Made by a program: the position numbers and the translations under genes. The notes under the pieces were generated by a model. That model did no database searches. It was given only the letters and a program-made list of their open reading frames with translations, and had not been told where the DNA came from. This document shows positions 6,544-13,646 of a DNA stretch of 47,451 nt, one piece after another (position 1 is the first letter of the stretch; each line of letters begins with the position of its first letter). Source of the DNA: a virus; IMG/VR virus record IMGVR_UViG_3300018048_002465, positions 1 to 47,451 of that record; one strand, 5' to 3'.

Positions 6544-6567
6544 TACTGTAATTAATACTCAATCAAT

Positions 6568-6795
6568 ATGAAATCATCATTTACTGAAGCGATCGGACTT
6601 TTTATCGCCTCTATTCTTTTAGTCGCAGTAATTGCGGTAATCATGGCCTTTCCAGTGCAATGGCTATGGAATTCATGCCTTGTTCCAGCAGTAGAACAAG
6701 TAAATCCAATTAGTTTTACACAGGCATTGGGTCTTAACATTCTGTGTTCTATTCTATTCAAGTCATCTAATACTTCAAAATCTAATAATGGATAA
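6568..6795 (+). CDS. Small membrane protein, unknown
   Basis: This 75-residue protein has one long hydrophobic segment (about 8-36, IGLFIASILLVAVIAVIMAF) and a weaker second one near 52-64. The polar S/N-rich tail would lie outside the bilayer. It is the first gene after promoter copy 2 and overlaps the nucleotidase by 8 bases. No family is recognised. Confidence 0.6.
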   Translation: MKSSFTEAIGLFIASILLVAVIAVIMAFPVQWLWNSCLVPAVEQVNPISFTQALGLNILCSILFKSSNTSKSNNG

Positions 6796-7255
6796 AAAAA
6801 TTGTTTATGTAGATATGGATGGCGTCCTAGTAGATTTAGTAGGATGGGTAAATAAAAATTATCTACCAGAATATATTGAATCTACAGGAATAGGTAACAT
6901 TGTAGATATGAACGCAATGGCGTTCTATGATCCTGAGCCAATTAAAGATGCTATTGAATCTTTTAATAACCTTTGTAAGAATCCTAATTTTGACGTTTGG
7001 ATTTTATCAACTGCGCCATGGGCAAATCCAGAGGCATGGAAGGCTAAGCGAATTTGGGTAGAAAATAACCTAGGTCCTGGAGCATACAAAAGACTCATCC
7101 TTACCCATAATAAATCTCTAATGAAAGGCGATTATTTAATTGATGATAGAGATTCTAACGGGGCTTCAGATTTTGAAGGAGAACATATTAAATTCGGAAA
7201 AGAAGGTTTTGAAACATGGAAAGAAGTAATCACATATCTTACGACGAATTCATAG
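6788..7255 (+). CDS. 5'(3')-deoxyribonucleotidase (NT5C-like, HAD fold)
   Basis: This HAD-superfamily phosphatase probably dephosphorylates (deoxy)nucleoside monophosphates. Motif I is YVDMDGVLVDL with D9 and D11. Motif II is the STAPWANPEAW segment (about 74-84). A lysine-bearing THNKS follows, and motif IV is LIDDRDSNGASDF (D119, D120). The 155-residue length fits phage and bacterial NT5C proteins. Together with the dCMP deaminase at 18367 it suggests that the phage adjusts nucleotide pools. Forty bases at the 3' end overlap the next gene in another frame. Confidence 0.85.
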   Translation: MDKKIVYVDMDGVLVDLVGWVNKNYLPEYIESTGIGNIVDMNAMAFYDPEPIKDAIESFNNLCKNPNFDVWILSTAPWANPEAWKAKRIWVENNLGPGAYKRLILTHNKSLMKGDYLIDDRDSNGASDFEGEHIKFGKEGFETWKEVITYLTTNS

Positions 7256-7419
7256 ATCAGTTTTTATTCGTTAAAAAAGTAGTTTTAAGTTGCAAAACTT
7301 CAGTCCAATTAGAAAATGCTAAAAAATGGGCGGATGGTTGGTCTAAAAGAATGAAAGTTAATGCTCCTAATTTTGTAGATAGTCAAGTCGATTTATATTT
7401 GTCAGTAATTGAAAAATAA
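7216..7419 (+). CDS. Unknown small protein (67 aa)
   Basis: This mainly helical protein contains a VKKVVLSCKTSVQLENAKKW segment around residues 20-39. The 40-base overlap with the nucleotidase gene is long, but the downstream part is clear of it and codon use looks like that of its neighbours. Function unknown. It ends directly at the second 20-base repeat. Confidence 0.5.
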   Translation: MERSNHISYDEFIDQFLFVKKVVLSCKTSVQLENAKKWADGWSKRMKVNAPNFVDSQVDLYLSVIEK

Positions 7420-7439
7420 TTCACTCCAGATTTTTTTAT
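7420..7439 (+). repeat. 20-base dispersed repeat, copy 2
   Basis: Identical to 6501-6520 and again placed between a stop codon and a bipartite promoter. Confidence 0.8.
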
Positions 7440-7462
7440 TTGAGAAAAAAGGTTTATATTTA
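7430..7462 (+). promoter_or_regulatory. Bipartite promoter element, copy 3 (variant)
   Basis: ATTTTTTTATTTG (7430-7442), 11 bases, TTATATTTA (7454-7462). Both blocks differ slightly from the other copies, but the spacing and the distance to ATG (23 bases) are kept. TATATTTA is also one base from TAnnTTTG. Confidence 0.5.
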
Positions 7463-7485
7463 TACTGTAATTAAAGCTACTAGTT

Positions 7486-7701
7486 ATGAAAAAGACAATT
7501 AGGGTTAATGAGATCAAAGAGATGGTTAACAACCAACTTAGCCGCACTGATGATTATGCAACTGCAGAATTTAAAGCTGGCATGTGTACAGTATTAGAAA
7601 GAATTCTAATGGATACTGGAAATTATGAAGGTTATCAATACCTTGATTCTCAAAATACTGAAATTAAAACAGTAGGTTTTTATTCTCGTAAATATAATTA
7701 A
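7486..7701 (+). CDS. Unknown small protein (71 aa)
   Basis: The N-terminal half (MKKTIRVNEIKEMVNNQLSR) looks like a helix-rich, possibly DNA-contacting segment. The middle is helical and the end is tyrosine-rich (NYEGYQYLD). It is the first gene after promoter copy 3, with one base between its stop and the next ATG. No known domain is recognised. Confidence 0.55.
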   Translation: MKKTIRVNEIKEMVNNQLSRTDDYATAEFKAGMCTVLERILMDTGNYEGYQYLDSQNTEIKTVGFYSRKYN

Positions 7702-7702
7702 G

Positions 7703-8170
7703 ATGAAAAATAAAATTGTAATTTTTGACCTTGATGGCACGCTTGCCCTCATTGACAAACGAAGAGCTATCTCACAAAATCCAGATACTGGTAAAATGGA
7801 CTGGGATAAATTCTTTGATCCAGCGCTCATTGATCTAGATGAGCCTAATCATGCAGTTATTCAAATAGCCAAGATGTTTAAAGATGCTGGCAATATGATT
7901 GTTATCTTTAGCGGACGGAGTAAGGCAACTAAGGATGCTACCAAAACATGGCTTAATAAGCATGGAGTACCGTTTGATGTACTTAAAATGAGGCCAACAA
8001 GTAGTGGCTTTAAGTTTATGCCAGACGATAAACTTAAACAAACATGGTTGGATGATCTGATCACTGATAAGAATGACGTATTATGCGTCTTTGACGACAG
8101 ACAAAAAGTTGTTGACATGTGGAGAAATAATGGATTGACTTGTATGCAGGTTGCTCCTGGAAACTTTTAA
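7703..8170 (+). CDS. HAD phosphatase resembling the PNKP 3'-phosphatase domain
   Basis: Residues 6-14 (VIFDLDGTL) give the HAD nucleophile D9 and acid D11. SGRS near 70-73 is motif II, and CVFDDRQKVVDMW (D131, D132) is motif IV. The SGRS and DDRxxVVDMWR combination resembles the C-terminal phosphatase half of T4 polynucleotide kinase. No kinase domain is attached here, so the likely role is removal of 3'-phosphates or cyclic phosphates from nucleic acid ends, for example in RNA or DNA repair. A free nucleotide phosphatase remains possible. Confidence 0.75.
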   Translation: MKNKIVIFDLDGTLALIDKRRAISQNPDTGKMDWDKFFDPALIDLDEPNHAVIQIAKMFKDAGNMIVIFSGRSKATKDATKTWLNKHGVPFDVLKMRPTSSGFKFMPDDKLKQTWLDDLITDKNDVLCVFDDRQKVVDMWRNNGLTCMQVAPGNF

Positions 8171-8181
8171 AACCAAAAGAT

Positions 8182-8484
8182 ATGACATTTAAAGATATTA
8201 AATTTGAGAAGAATCGGTTTGGTGATGGCTTTGGCTCTCACACTGAAATAGGTAACTTTATCTTGAGTGTACAGTGCGGTGAGCGAAACTACTGCTCGCC
8301 TCGAGAAAATTTAGATTCTGTCAAAGAATACGCTTCTTTTGAGATTGCTATTTGGCCAAAAGACTTTAGTAAGGATTGGTGTACTCAAGACTTTGTTGAG
8401 GGTATCAATGATGACGTTGCAGGTTGGCAATCGAGAGAAGAAATTAACTCTGTAATCAAAAAACTCGAAAGTCAAGATGACTAG
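8182..8484 (+). CDS. Unknown protein (100 aa)
   Basis: I place the start at ATG 8182, 11 bases after the preceding stop; an earlier in-frame ATG at 8140 would overlap it by 31 bases. The product is aromatic-rich (FGDGFGSHTEIGNFILSVQC, then a W-rich end) and probably a small mixed alpha/beta fold. No family is recognised. Its last 8 bases overlap denV. Confidence 0.6.
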   Translation: MTFKDIKFEKNRFGDGFGSHTEIGNFILSVQCGERNYCSPRENLDSVKEYASFEIAIWPKDFSKDWCTQDFVEGINDDVAGWQSREEINSVIKKLESQDD

Positions 8485-8848
8485 GATTAATACGGGAGTA
8501 GCGCCCTTCGAATTACCAGATAAAATTCTGTTGGCCGAGCTTCGAGAAATCAAAAGGATTCCGAACGCTATTCGAAACGGGCGCTACTCTCTTAAAAATA
8601 TGCCGGATGAGTTTACTCTAGGAACAGGACATGTTAAATTCTTTTATGACAAGCTCGAATATTTATATGATCGATATATTTCTCTAAGAGAAGAAGCTCT
8701 AGATAGAGGTTTTAATGTTAGTGATTTTAGTGAGGCATGGGACGGAGTTCCTGAAGAACTTATGAATAACTACATTGAAAAAATCCGTGATCGAGAAATT
8801 ATAATAAATAGAATCAATGAAAGAGGCTTTGAGCTTCGAGATACTTAG
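8477..8848 (+). CDS. denV: Pyrimidine-dimer DNA glycosylase/lyase (T4 endonuclease V)
   Basis: It removes UV-induced cyclobutane pyrimidine dimers and cuts the abasic strand. The catalytic N-terminal MTRIN with T2, whose alpha-amino group is the nucleophile, is present. The acidic catalytic residue of T4 (E23) aligns with E24 in AELREI. LGxGHVKFFYDKLEYL (about 48-63) closely matches the T4 enzyme, as does RGFNVSD. It is about 15 residues shorter than the T4 protein (138), lacking the aromatic WYKYYGKAIYA tail that helps in dimer binding. A second UV repair enzyme, UvsE, is encoded at 12512. Confidence 0.93.
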   Translation: MTRINTGVAPFELPDKILLAELREIKRIPNAIRNGRYSLKNMPDEFTLGTGHVKFFYDKLEYLYDRYISLREEALDRGFNVSDFSEAWDGVPEELMNNYIEKIRDREIIINRINERGFELRDT

Positions 8849-8850
8849 TC

Positions 8851-9444
8851 ATGAATTTAATTGATTTAGCAACCGCAACTCTAACGCTTTTTGCAGTTAT
8901 TGATATGTTAGGAAATATTCCTCTCATAATCAAATTACGAAAAACGCATGGTGAAATAGATTCTCTACAAGGAACTATTATCTCGGCGGTACTTATGGTT
9001 GCTACTCTTTTTGTTGGTGAAACCGTCTTTAATTTACTAGGAATAGAAACATTTCACTTTGGTCTTGCAGGTTCTTTTCTTTTAATCTATTTTGGTGTAA
9101 AAATGGTTTTAGGAATAGATGATAGCGATAAGCAGAAAAAGAATGCGATGAAGGCAACAATCTTTCCAATAGCATTTCCTCTTATTTCTGGGCCAGGAAC
9201 TTTAACTACAATAATGTCGCTTGGTAGTGAATATGGATCTAATGTGGTAGTTCCTGCAATTCTTTTAAATTCCGTAGTTATTTTTATTGTTTTAAAAATG
9301 GCAGGTTGGATTCAAGCAAAAATTGGAGTGGTTGGAATTACTATTCTTGAGAGAGTTTTTGGAATTATTCTAATAGCAATTGGAATGAAAATTATGATTC
9401 AAAATCTTATACTGAGTATTAATTTTGCGCTTAATCACATTTAA
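8851..9444 (+). CDS. marC: MarC-family integral membrane protein
   Basis: This 197-residue polytopic membrane protein has about six hydrophobic segments. Family signatures include the early FAVIDMLGNIPLI (about 14-26) and PIAFPLISGPGTLTTIMSL (about 109-127), typical of MarC/UPF0056 proteins such as YchE and YhgN. MarC proteins are bacterial inner-membrane proteins of uncertain transport function; the old link to antibiotic resistance was not upheld. A phage copy is unusual and may change host membrane physiology. It starts two bases after denV. Confidence 0.85.
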   Translation: MNLIDLATATLTLFAVIDMLGNIPLIIKLRKTHGEIDSLQGTIISAVLMVATLFVGETVFNLLGIETFHFGLAGSFLLIYFGVKMVLGIDDSDKQKKNAMKATIFPIAFPLISGPGTLTTIMSLGSEYGSNVVVPAILLNSVVIFIVLKMAGWIQAKIGVVGITILERVFGIILIAIGMKIMIQNLILSINFALNHI

Positions 9445-9497
9445 GGTGAAACTATTCTAGAATTCTTCATATATTATTGAACTTAAATTTATTGGAT

Positions 9498-10943
9498 ATG
9501 AAATTAATGGACGCACTTCGTCAAGAGGACCGTTTAACTGAAAACGGTATGGCTACTAACTCAACTTCTTTGAGCGCAGTAGTTGATCTATTTTATAATA
9601 TTGGAGCAATGCGAGGTCAAGATAAAGATCGCTTGCTTTCAGACTTTTCAAAAGCATTTTATCAAGATCCTGAGAGAGCAATGAAAATTTTGTTTTGGGT
9701 TCGTGATGTTCGTGGAGGCGCTGGAGAGCGACAAATCTTTAAAGACATTCTTGTTTACTTAGCCGATAATCATTATGAGGTCGTGGCTAAAAACTTGTGG
9801 TTAGTACCACAATTCGGCAGATGGGATGATTTGCTTGCACTTGAAGGCACTAAGTGCGAAGCATATGGATTTGGTATGATTCGTGAGGCACTACTTGGTC
9901 CGACCCGTAACTCATTATGTGCTAAATGGATGCCACGTCAAGGTAAAACTGCAGCTAAGTTGCGTAACTTTATGGGTCTAAGCCCAAAAAGATATCGTCA
10001 GCTTCTAGTTAATTTGACTCGAGTGGTTGAACAGCAAATGTGTGCTAAAGAATGGGATGCTATTGAGTTCTCTCAAGTGCCATCTGTTGCTGCAGCTCGT
10101 TACCAACGTGCATTTATGAAAAATGCTAATGAAAGCTACACTAACTACTTGGAATCTCTTAAGAAAGGCGAGACTAAGATTAATGCTAGCTCAGTTTACC
10201 CATACGATGTGATTAAATCATTGCAATTTGGAAATGAAGAAGTAGCGACTGAACAGTGGAAGGCATTGCCTAATTACTTAGAAGGTGCGAATGACATGAT
10301 TTTGCCAATGGTCGACGTTTCTGGTTCAATGAGTTGTGCTGCAGGTAATAATGCAAACGTAACCTGTTTGAATGTTGCTATCTCGTTGGGTATGTACATT
10401 GCTGAGAGAAATGAGGGTCCTTTTAAAGATGCTTTCTTGACATTTAGCGGCGAACCTGAACTTGAAGTTTTGAGTGGAGATCTTAAAGATCGTTACCGTC
10501 AAATGTCAAGCTCTGATTGGGGCATGAACACTAATCTTGAAGCGGCTTTTGATTTAGTATTAGATCAAGCAAAGAAGCACAACATATCACAGGATCAAAT
10601 GCCTGACAAGATCTTGATCCTATCAGATATGCAATTTGATGAGGCGACTGCTTCTCGTCGATGGATGGGCGAATCGGCAGTGACTGAATGGAATCCAACT
10701 GCTCAGCAAATGATTGAGACCAAGTACCGTGATGCTGGTTACAAGATGCCAAAGATTGTCTACTGGAATATTCAGTCTCGTAGAGGTGATGTGCCAGTTG
10801 CATTTGACAAAACTGGAACTGCATTGATCAGCGGCTTCTCACCTGCGATTATGACTTCAGTCTTAACTGCAAAAGAGTTTAATCCAGTATCAATTATGGA
10901 TGAGACCATTTTAAGCGACAGATATGCTGATGTAAAGATATGA
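9498..10943 (+). CDS. Ro60/DUF2828-like protein with vWA domain
   Basis: This 481-residue protein has two parts. Residues 1-260 are helical, like the HEAT-type ring of TROVE/Ro proteins (RDVRGGAGER.IF and a W..PQFGRWDDLL block). Residues about 268-440 form a vWA domain with an intact MIDAS, D273-x-S275-x-S277 in MVDVSGSMS. Ro proteins bind Y RNAs and misfolded RNAs. DUF2828 proteins share this layout, though RNA binding is not shown for phage members. I prefer ATG 9498 to the upstream TTG 9477. Codon use differs from its neighbours, with many CGT arginine and TTG leucine codons. A structured non-coding region follows the gene. Confidence 0.7.
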   Translation: MKLMDALRQEDRLTENGMATNSTSLSAVVDLFYNIGAMRGQDKDRLLSDFSKAFYQDPERAMKILFWVRDVRGGAGERQIFKDILVYLADNHYEVVAKNLWLVPQFGRWDDLLALEGTKCEAYGFGMIREALLGPTRNSLCAKWMPRQGKTAAKLRNFMGLSPKRYRQLLVNLTRVVEQQMCAKEWDAIEFSQVPSVAAARYQRAFMKNANESYTNYLESLKKGETKINASSVYPYDVIKSLQFGNEEVATEQWKALPNYLEGANDMILPMVDVSGSMSCAAGNNANVTCLNVAISLGMYIAERNEGPFKDAFLTFSGEPELEVLSGDLKDRYRQMSSSDWGMNTNLEAAFDLVLDQAKKHNISQDQMPDKILILSDMQFDEATASRRWMGESAVTEWNPTAQQMIETKYRDAGYKMPKIVYWNIQSRRGDVPVAFDKTGTALISGFSPAIMTSVLTAKEFNPVSIMDETILSDRYADVKI

Positions 10944-10949
10944 TATATA
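10942..10949 (+). promoter_or_regulatory. GATATATA element
   Basis: GATATATAA overlaps the end of the Ro-like gene and abuts ATG 10951. It matches the late-type element listed at 2035; if active, the transcript would begin within the small frame or serve the RNA region downstream. Confidence 0.3.
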
Positions 10950-10950
10950 A

Positions 10951-11091
10951 ATGACTATGGCAAGATGGGAACGTTATCATTTTTATCCAAAGGAAGGTGT
11001 ACAGTGGATGAAACCAGCTCACAATCCTACTGGCCTACTAGTGCGCGAAATAATTCTCTTGTTTAAAACCAAAAGATATAAAAACTTTTAA
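10951..11091 (+). CDS. Possible small basic protein (46 aa)
   Basis: The frame runs from ATG 10951 to TAA 11091, starting MTMARWERYHFYPKEG and ending in a basic hydrophobic tail (LLFKTKRYKNF). Its composition is protein-like, but it is short and lies next to a candidate RNA gene, so it could be fortuitous. A second ATG is at 10957. Confidence 0.35.
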   Translation: MTMARWERYHFYPKEGVQWMKPAHNPTGLLVREIILLFKTKRYKNF

Positions 11092-11241
11092 GATTTCTTA
11101 CAGCAAACTTTATTTTATATTCAATTAATTAAGTTCAAATAGAAATCTGATAATAAGGATCGATCCAGCAACTCTTTAAGACAAGCAAACTCTAAATACG
11201 ATCCTGTGATTAAAGGGCCTGTTAATTCAGGCCCTTTCTAT
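11091..11241 (+). ncRNA. Candidate structured RNA downstream of the Ro-like gene
   Basis: A stretch of about 150 bases without a gene folds on paper into three elements. The first is AGATTTCT (11091-11098) with AGAAATCT (11141-11148), enclosing an inner AACTT/AAGTT stem. The second is AGGATC (11156-11161) with GATCCT (11200-11205). The third is a terminator hairpin (11212-11237). TAAGACAAGC (11177-11186) lies in the second loop and recurs at 96-105. Bacterial Ro (Rsr) genes often have Y RNA genes beside them, so a Y-RNA-like partner is conceivable. The pairing is by eye only. Confidence 0.3.
11212..11241 (+). terminator. Hairpin terminator
   Basis: A 10-bp perfect stem (AAAGGGCCTG at 11212-11221 with CAGGCCCTTT at 11228-11237) closes a TTAATT loop. 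The T run after it is broken (CTATT), so termination may be partial. Confidence 0.65.
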
Positions 11242-11243
11242 TA

Positions 11244-11251
11244 GATATATA
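11244..11251 (+). promoter_or_regulatory. GATATATA late-promoter-like element
   Basis: It lies directly after the hairpin terminator and 33 bases upstream of the capsid-targeted gene at 11277. Confidence 0.45.
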
Positions 11252-11276
11252 CATTAATGAAATCATATACAAAAAA

Positions 11277-11795
11277 ATGAAACATATTAAATTATTTGAA
11301 CAATTTGTTACCGAAGGTTTTTGGAGCGGCTTTGAATACGGTAAATGGGTTAAGGCTAATGGAAAAATAAAATGGCCTAAATGGATCAAAGATCAAATGA
11401 AAGAAATTATTGAAGGTGGTTTCATGGATCCTGTTTATGATGCTGAGCATAACTACATTTACTTATGGTGGAATACGCTTAGTGACGAGCAAAAGTTTAG
11501 TACCGATAAAAGAGAAAAAGCTCTTGGAAAGTTAGCTGCTAAACTAATTAATGACCATTACAACGATATCACCGGATATACTGCATTCTTTTTTGAAGGT
11601 GCAGCAATTGCCTTAGATCTTTCTAAGCAAATTAAAGATAAGATTGCTAATAACGAGGATGTGGAACCTGCATATTATTTGGCTAAAGAATACTTTAAGA
11701 ATATTGGCAAAGATTACAATAGATCTAGAGTCTTTAATGCAGCACATGAAAAACTAGCTGAATGGATGAAAAAGAATAATATCAAAACACTGTAG
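11277..11795 (+). CDS. Putative head-packaged protein with capsid-targeting leader
   Basis: This 172-residue protein begins MKHIKLFEQFVTEGFWSG. The leader matches the shared family, with a predicted prohead-protease site V-T-E14|G15, like the (I/L/V)-x-E sites of T4 internal proteins. The mature part is aromatic-rich and helical (WPKWIKDQMKEII near 35-47 and a long C-terminal helix). No known domain is recognised. It has its own late-type element and lies between two terminators, so it is a single-gene late unit. Packaging and delivery with the DNA are inferred from the leader only. Confidence 0.7.
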   Translation: MKHIKLFEQFVTEGFWSGFEYGKWVKANGKIKWPKWIKDQMKEIIEGGFMDPVYDAEHNYIYLWWNTLSDEQKFSTDKREKALGKLAAKLINDHYNDITGYTAFFFEGAAIALDLSKQIKDKIANNEDVEPAYYLAKEYFKNIGKDYNRSRVFNAAHEKLAEWMKKNNIKTL

Positions 11796-11821
11796 ATATT
11801 TACACTTCTAAAAAAATATTG

Positions 11822-11855
11822 AATCCGGTGAATTTTTTTATCACCGGATTTTTTT
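11822..11855 (+). terminator. Intrinsic terminator
   Basis: A 10-bp perfect stem (AATCCGGTGA 11822-11831 with TCACCGGATT 11841-11850) is followed by T residues to 11855. The tract doubles as the first block of promoter copy 4. Confidence 0.85.
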
Positions 11856-11880
11856 ATGTCGTAAAAAAGGTTTATATTAG
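11848..11880 (+). promoter_or_regulatory. Bipartite promoter element, copy 4
   Basis: ATTTTTTTATGTC (11848-11860), 11 bases, TTATATTAG (11872-11880). ATG follows 24 bases later. The 15-base TATATTAGCTATATA (11873-11887) is identical to 1444-1458. Confidence 0.55.
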
Positions 11881-11904
11881 CTATATAGTTAAAAGATAAG
11901 CAAT

Positions 11905-12321
11905 ATGAATTACACATTTGTCGCAGAAGAAATTAAATGTAATGGAATTGGAGGAGGCGGTTATCAAGCCGCTCTTAAATCTAAATCTCAAATTAGATCA
12001 ATTGTCGATCGAGTTCAATCTGAGATAGGAATTGATGAACTTAAAAGACTAGTCATTGAACTAAATGACAATCAAAAATACCCAGATGATCTATATTGGG
12101 GCACCAGGTTTAATAGTCCTGAAGATATTACAAGTCGTTTAATCAGTGGTTTAGGTAGTTGGTCTCATTCCAAATTGAAAAACGAACATTTAGTAGAAAT
12201 GAATGTCCGATTTATTACTGAAACAATTTCTCTTGAAGACTCTATAACTATAGTAACTGAAGCCGCCCGCGATTGTGCATCTGCTGATCACTGGTATACA
12301 TTTGAAAAAGAATGGGATTAA
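11905..12321 (+). CDS. Unknown protein (138 aa)
   Basis: This soluble, mixed alpha/beta protein has a glycine-rich stretch near residues 14-19 (GIGGGGYQ) and an acidic, tryptophan-containing end (HWYTFEKEW). No family is recognised. It is first in the operon of promoter copy 4, overlaps the next small membrane protein by 10 bases, and leads into uvsE, so it is probably an early or middle gene. Confidence 0.6.
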   Translation: MNYTFVAEEIKCNGIGGGGYQAALKSKSQIRSIVDRVQSEIGIDELKRLVIELNDNQKYPDDLYWGTRFNSPEDITSRLISGLGSWSHSKLKNEHLVEMNVRFITETISLEDSITIVTEAARDCASADHWYTFEKEWD

Positions 12322-12518
12322 TTAGTCAAGAGTTAGTATATTATTTATTATGTGGCGTTATTTTTAACTTCATATATGATTCTCTGATTAATTTTTTAGG
12401 TAAAGAGTTCGAAAAATTACGGTTTTCTCTTCTAGAAAGAATTATCGTAGGTTTATTTTGGCCAATTGCGTTAATTAGGATGATTATTGGTTTTATTTCA
12501 ACTTTTATAAAATGGTAA
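12312..12518 (+). CDS. Small membrane protein, unknown
   Basis: This 68-residue protein has two hydrophobic segments (about 8-25 and 43-65) separated by a charged loop. The RIIVGLFWPIALIRMI pattern recurs in small membrane proteins of T4-like phages as far as I remember, but no function is known. It overlaps both neighbours (10 and 7 bases). Confidence 0.6.
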   Translation: MGLISQELVYYLLCGVIFNFIYDSLINFLGKEFEKLRFSLLERIIVGLFWPIALIRMIIGFISTFIKW

Positions 12519-13426
12519 ATTACGGATATTGTTGCATTAACCTTACTCTTGATAAACAAGGTGTAAAAATTGGTCGCGGTATGATTAAGCGAACGTTTCA
12601 AGCAAAAGGTATCGAGTATGCTGGAGAATTGGCAGAGAACAACGTTCGCGACATGGTTGAAATCATTAAATGGAATAATCAACATGGTATTAAGATGTAC
12701 CGGATGAGTTCTAACTTATTTCCATGGATGTCTGAATATGAACTTGAAGACCTTCCAAACTGGACAAAGATTAAGAATCTATTGAAGGGTGCAGGTACTC
12801 TTGCAATAAAATATGGTCAACGTATCACATTCCATCCGGGTCAGTTTAATATCCTAACTTCAGAACGGGAAGATGTTGTCCTAAAAACACTCAAAGAATT
12901 ACGACAGCATGGTGAAATTATGGATGCAATGGGTCTACCAAGAACCCATGAAGCTCCAATCAATATCCATGCTGGAGGTACATATGGCGATAAGCCCGCT
13001 GCAATTAAAAGGTTTATTACAAACTTCCATCGACTAGACGAAACAGTTAAGTCACGCCTGGTTCTAGAAAACGACGACAAACCAGCACAATATGGAGTCG
13101 AAGACCTATACGAAATCTGGCAATCTTGCGGTACTCCAATTACATTTGATTACCACCATCATCGTTGCTACAATGACCCAATGCCAGAAAGGGAAGCACT
13201 TGAATTGGCAGCTCAAACCTGGCCAAAAGGCATTCGACAACTATGTCATTATTCATCAGCAAAGAAACTTCACGAGGACGCTTCTGTTATTATGAGAGCG
13301 CATGCTGATTATGTGTATGAGCCAATTGAAGATTACGGCATGAATCTTGACATAGAGATCGAAGCAAAGGCAAAAGAATTAGCAATACAACAATATGTGA
13401 AACAATTTACTGGTGTTCTTATATAA
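12512..13426 (+). CDS. uvsE: UV damage endonuclease (UVDE)
   Basis: This metal-dependent TIM-barrel enzyme nicks DNA 5' of UV photoproducts and some other lesions. The 304 residues cover the full family. The N-terminal GYCCINLT, ITFHPGQFN (H108), NIHAGGTYGDK (about 151-161), LVLENDDK (E186 and following) and ITFDYHHHRC (D213 with H215-H217) are the expected metal-ligand segments. It overlaps the membrane peptide before it by 7 bases and the next frame slightly. Carrying both UvsE and DenV gives two independent first steps for repair of UV damage, which suits a phage exposed to sunlight. Confidence 0.92.
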   Translation: MVNYGYCCINLTLDKQGVKIGRGMIKRTFQAKGIEYAGELAENNVRDMVEIIKWNNQHGIKMYRMSSNLFPWMSEYELEDLPNWTKIKNLLKGAGTLAIKYGQRITFHPGQFNILTSEREDVVLKTLKELRQHGEIMDAMGLPRTHEAPINIHAGGTYGDKPAAIKRFITNFHRLDETVKSRLVLENDDKPAQYGVEDLYEIWQSCGTPITFDYHHHRCYNDPMPEREALELAAQTWPKGIRQLCHYSSAKKLHEDASVIMRAHADYVYEPIEDYGMNLDIEIEAKAKELAIQQYVKQFTGVLI

Positions 13427-13445
13427 GATACAAATTATAAGTAAT

Positions 13446-13646
13446 ATGCTACAGAAAATAGGTAACTTTTTTACAGGAGCTTTTAAGACTCTTGGTAACA
13501 ATCAACTAGGATTCCAATCTTTAATTTTTTGGATTGTTGCATTTTTTAAAATTACAACCCCAGAGTTTTGGATGTTTGCCGGAGCTGCAATCACTTTTGG
13601 AGGACTTCAAGAAATTATTAATCAACTAAAAGAAAGAAATAATTAA
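13446..13646 (+). CDS. Small membrane protein, unknown (66 aa)
   Basis: I use ATG 13446, 19 bases after the uvsE stop; an earlier in-frame ATG at 13413 would overlap uvsE. Two hydrophobic stretches (about 20-34 and 40-54) with short charged ends could suit a holin, but size and topology alone do not show this. Confidence 0.5.
   Translation: MLQKIGNFFTGAFKTLGNNQLGFQSLIFWIVAFFKITTPEFWMFAGAAITFGGLQEIINQLKERNN

Noticed and set aside
8140-8181. Upstream start extending the gene at 8182
   Set aside because: It would overlap the HAD phosphatase by 31 bases; ATG 8182 follows its stop cleanly.
10531-10824. 97-codon open frame on the - strand inside the Ro-like gene
   Set aside because: It is a shadow of a well-supported + strand gene with an intact vWA domain; low-complexity translation and no leader.
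12341-12685. 114-codon - strand frame across the membrane peptide and uvsE start
   Set aside because: Overlaps two supported genes; composition is that of an antisense AT-rich frame.
13092-13295. 67-codon + strand frame nested in uvsE
   Set aside because: Wholly inside the conserved part of UvsE in another frame.
13446-13646. Holin assignment for the small membrane protein
   Set aside because: Two hydrophobic stretches and small size are not enough; no endolysin gene is adjacent.
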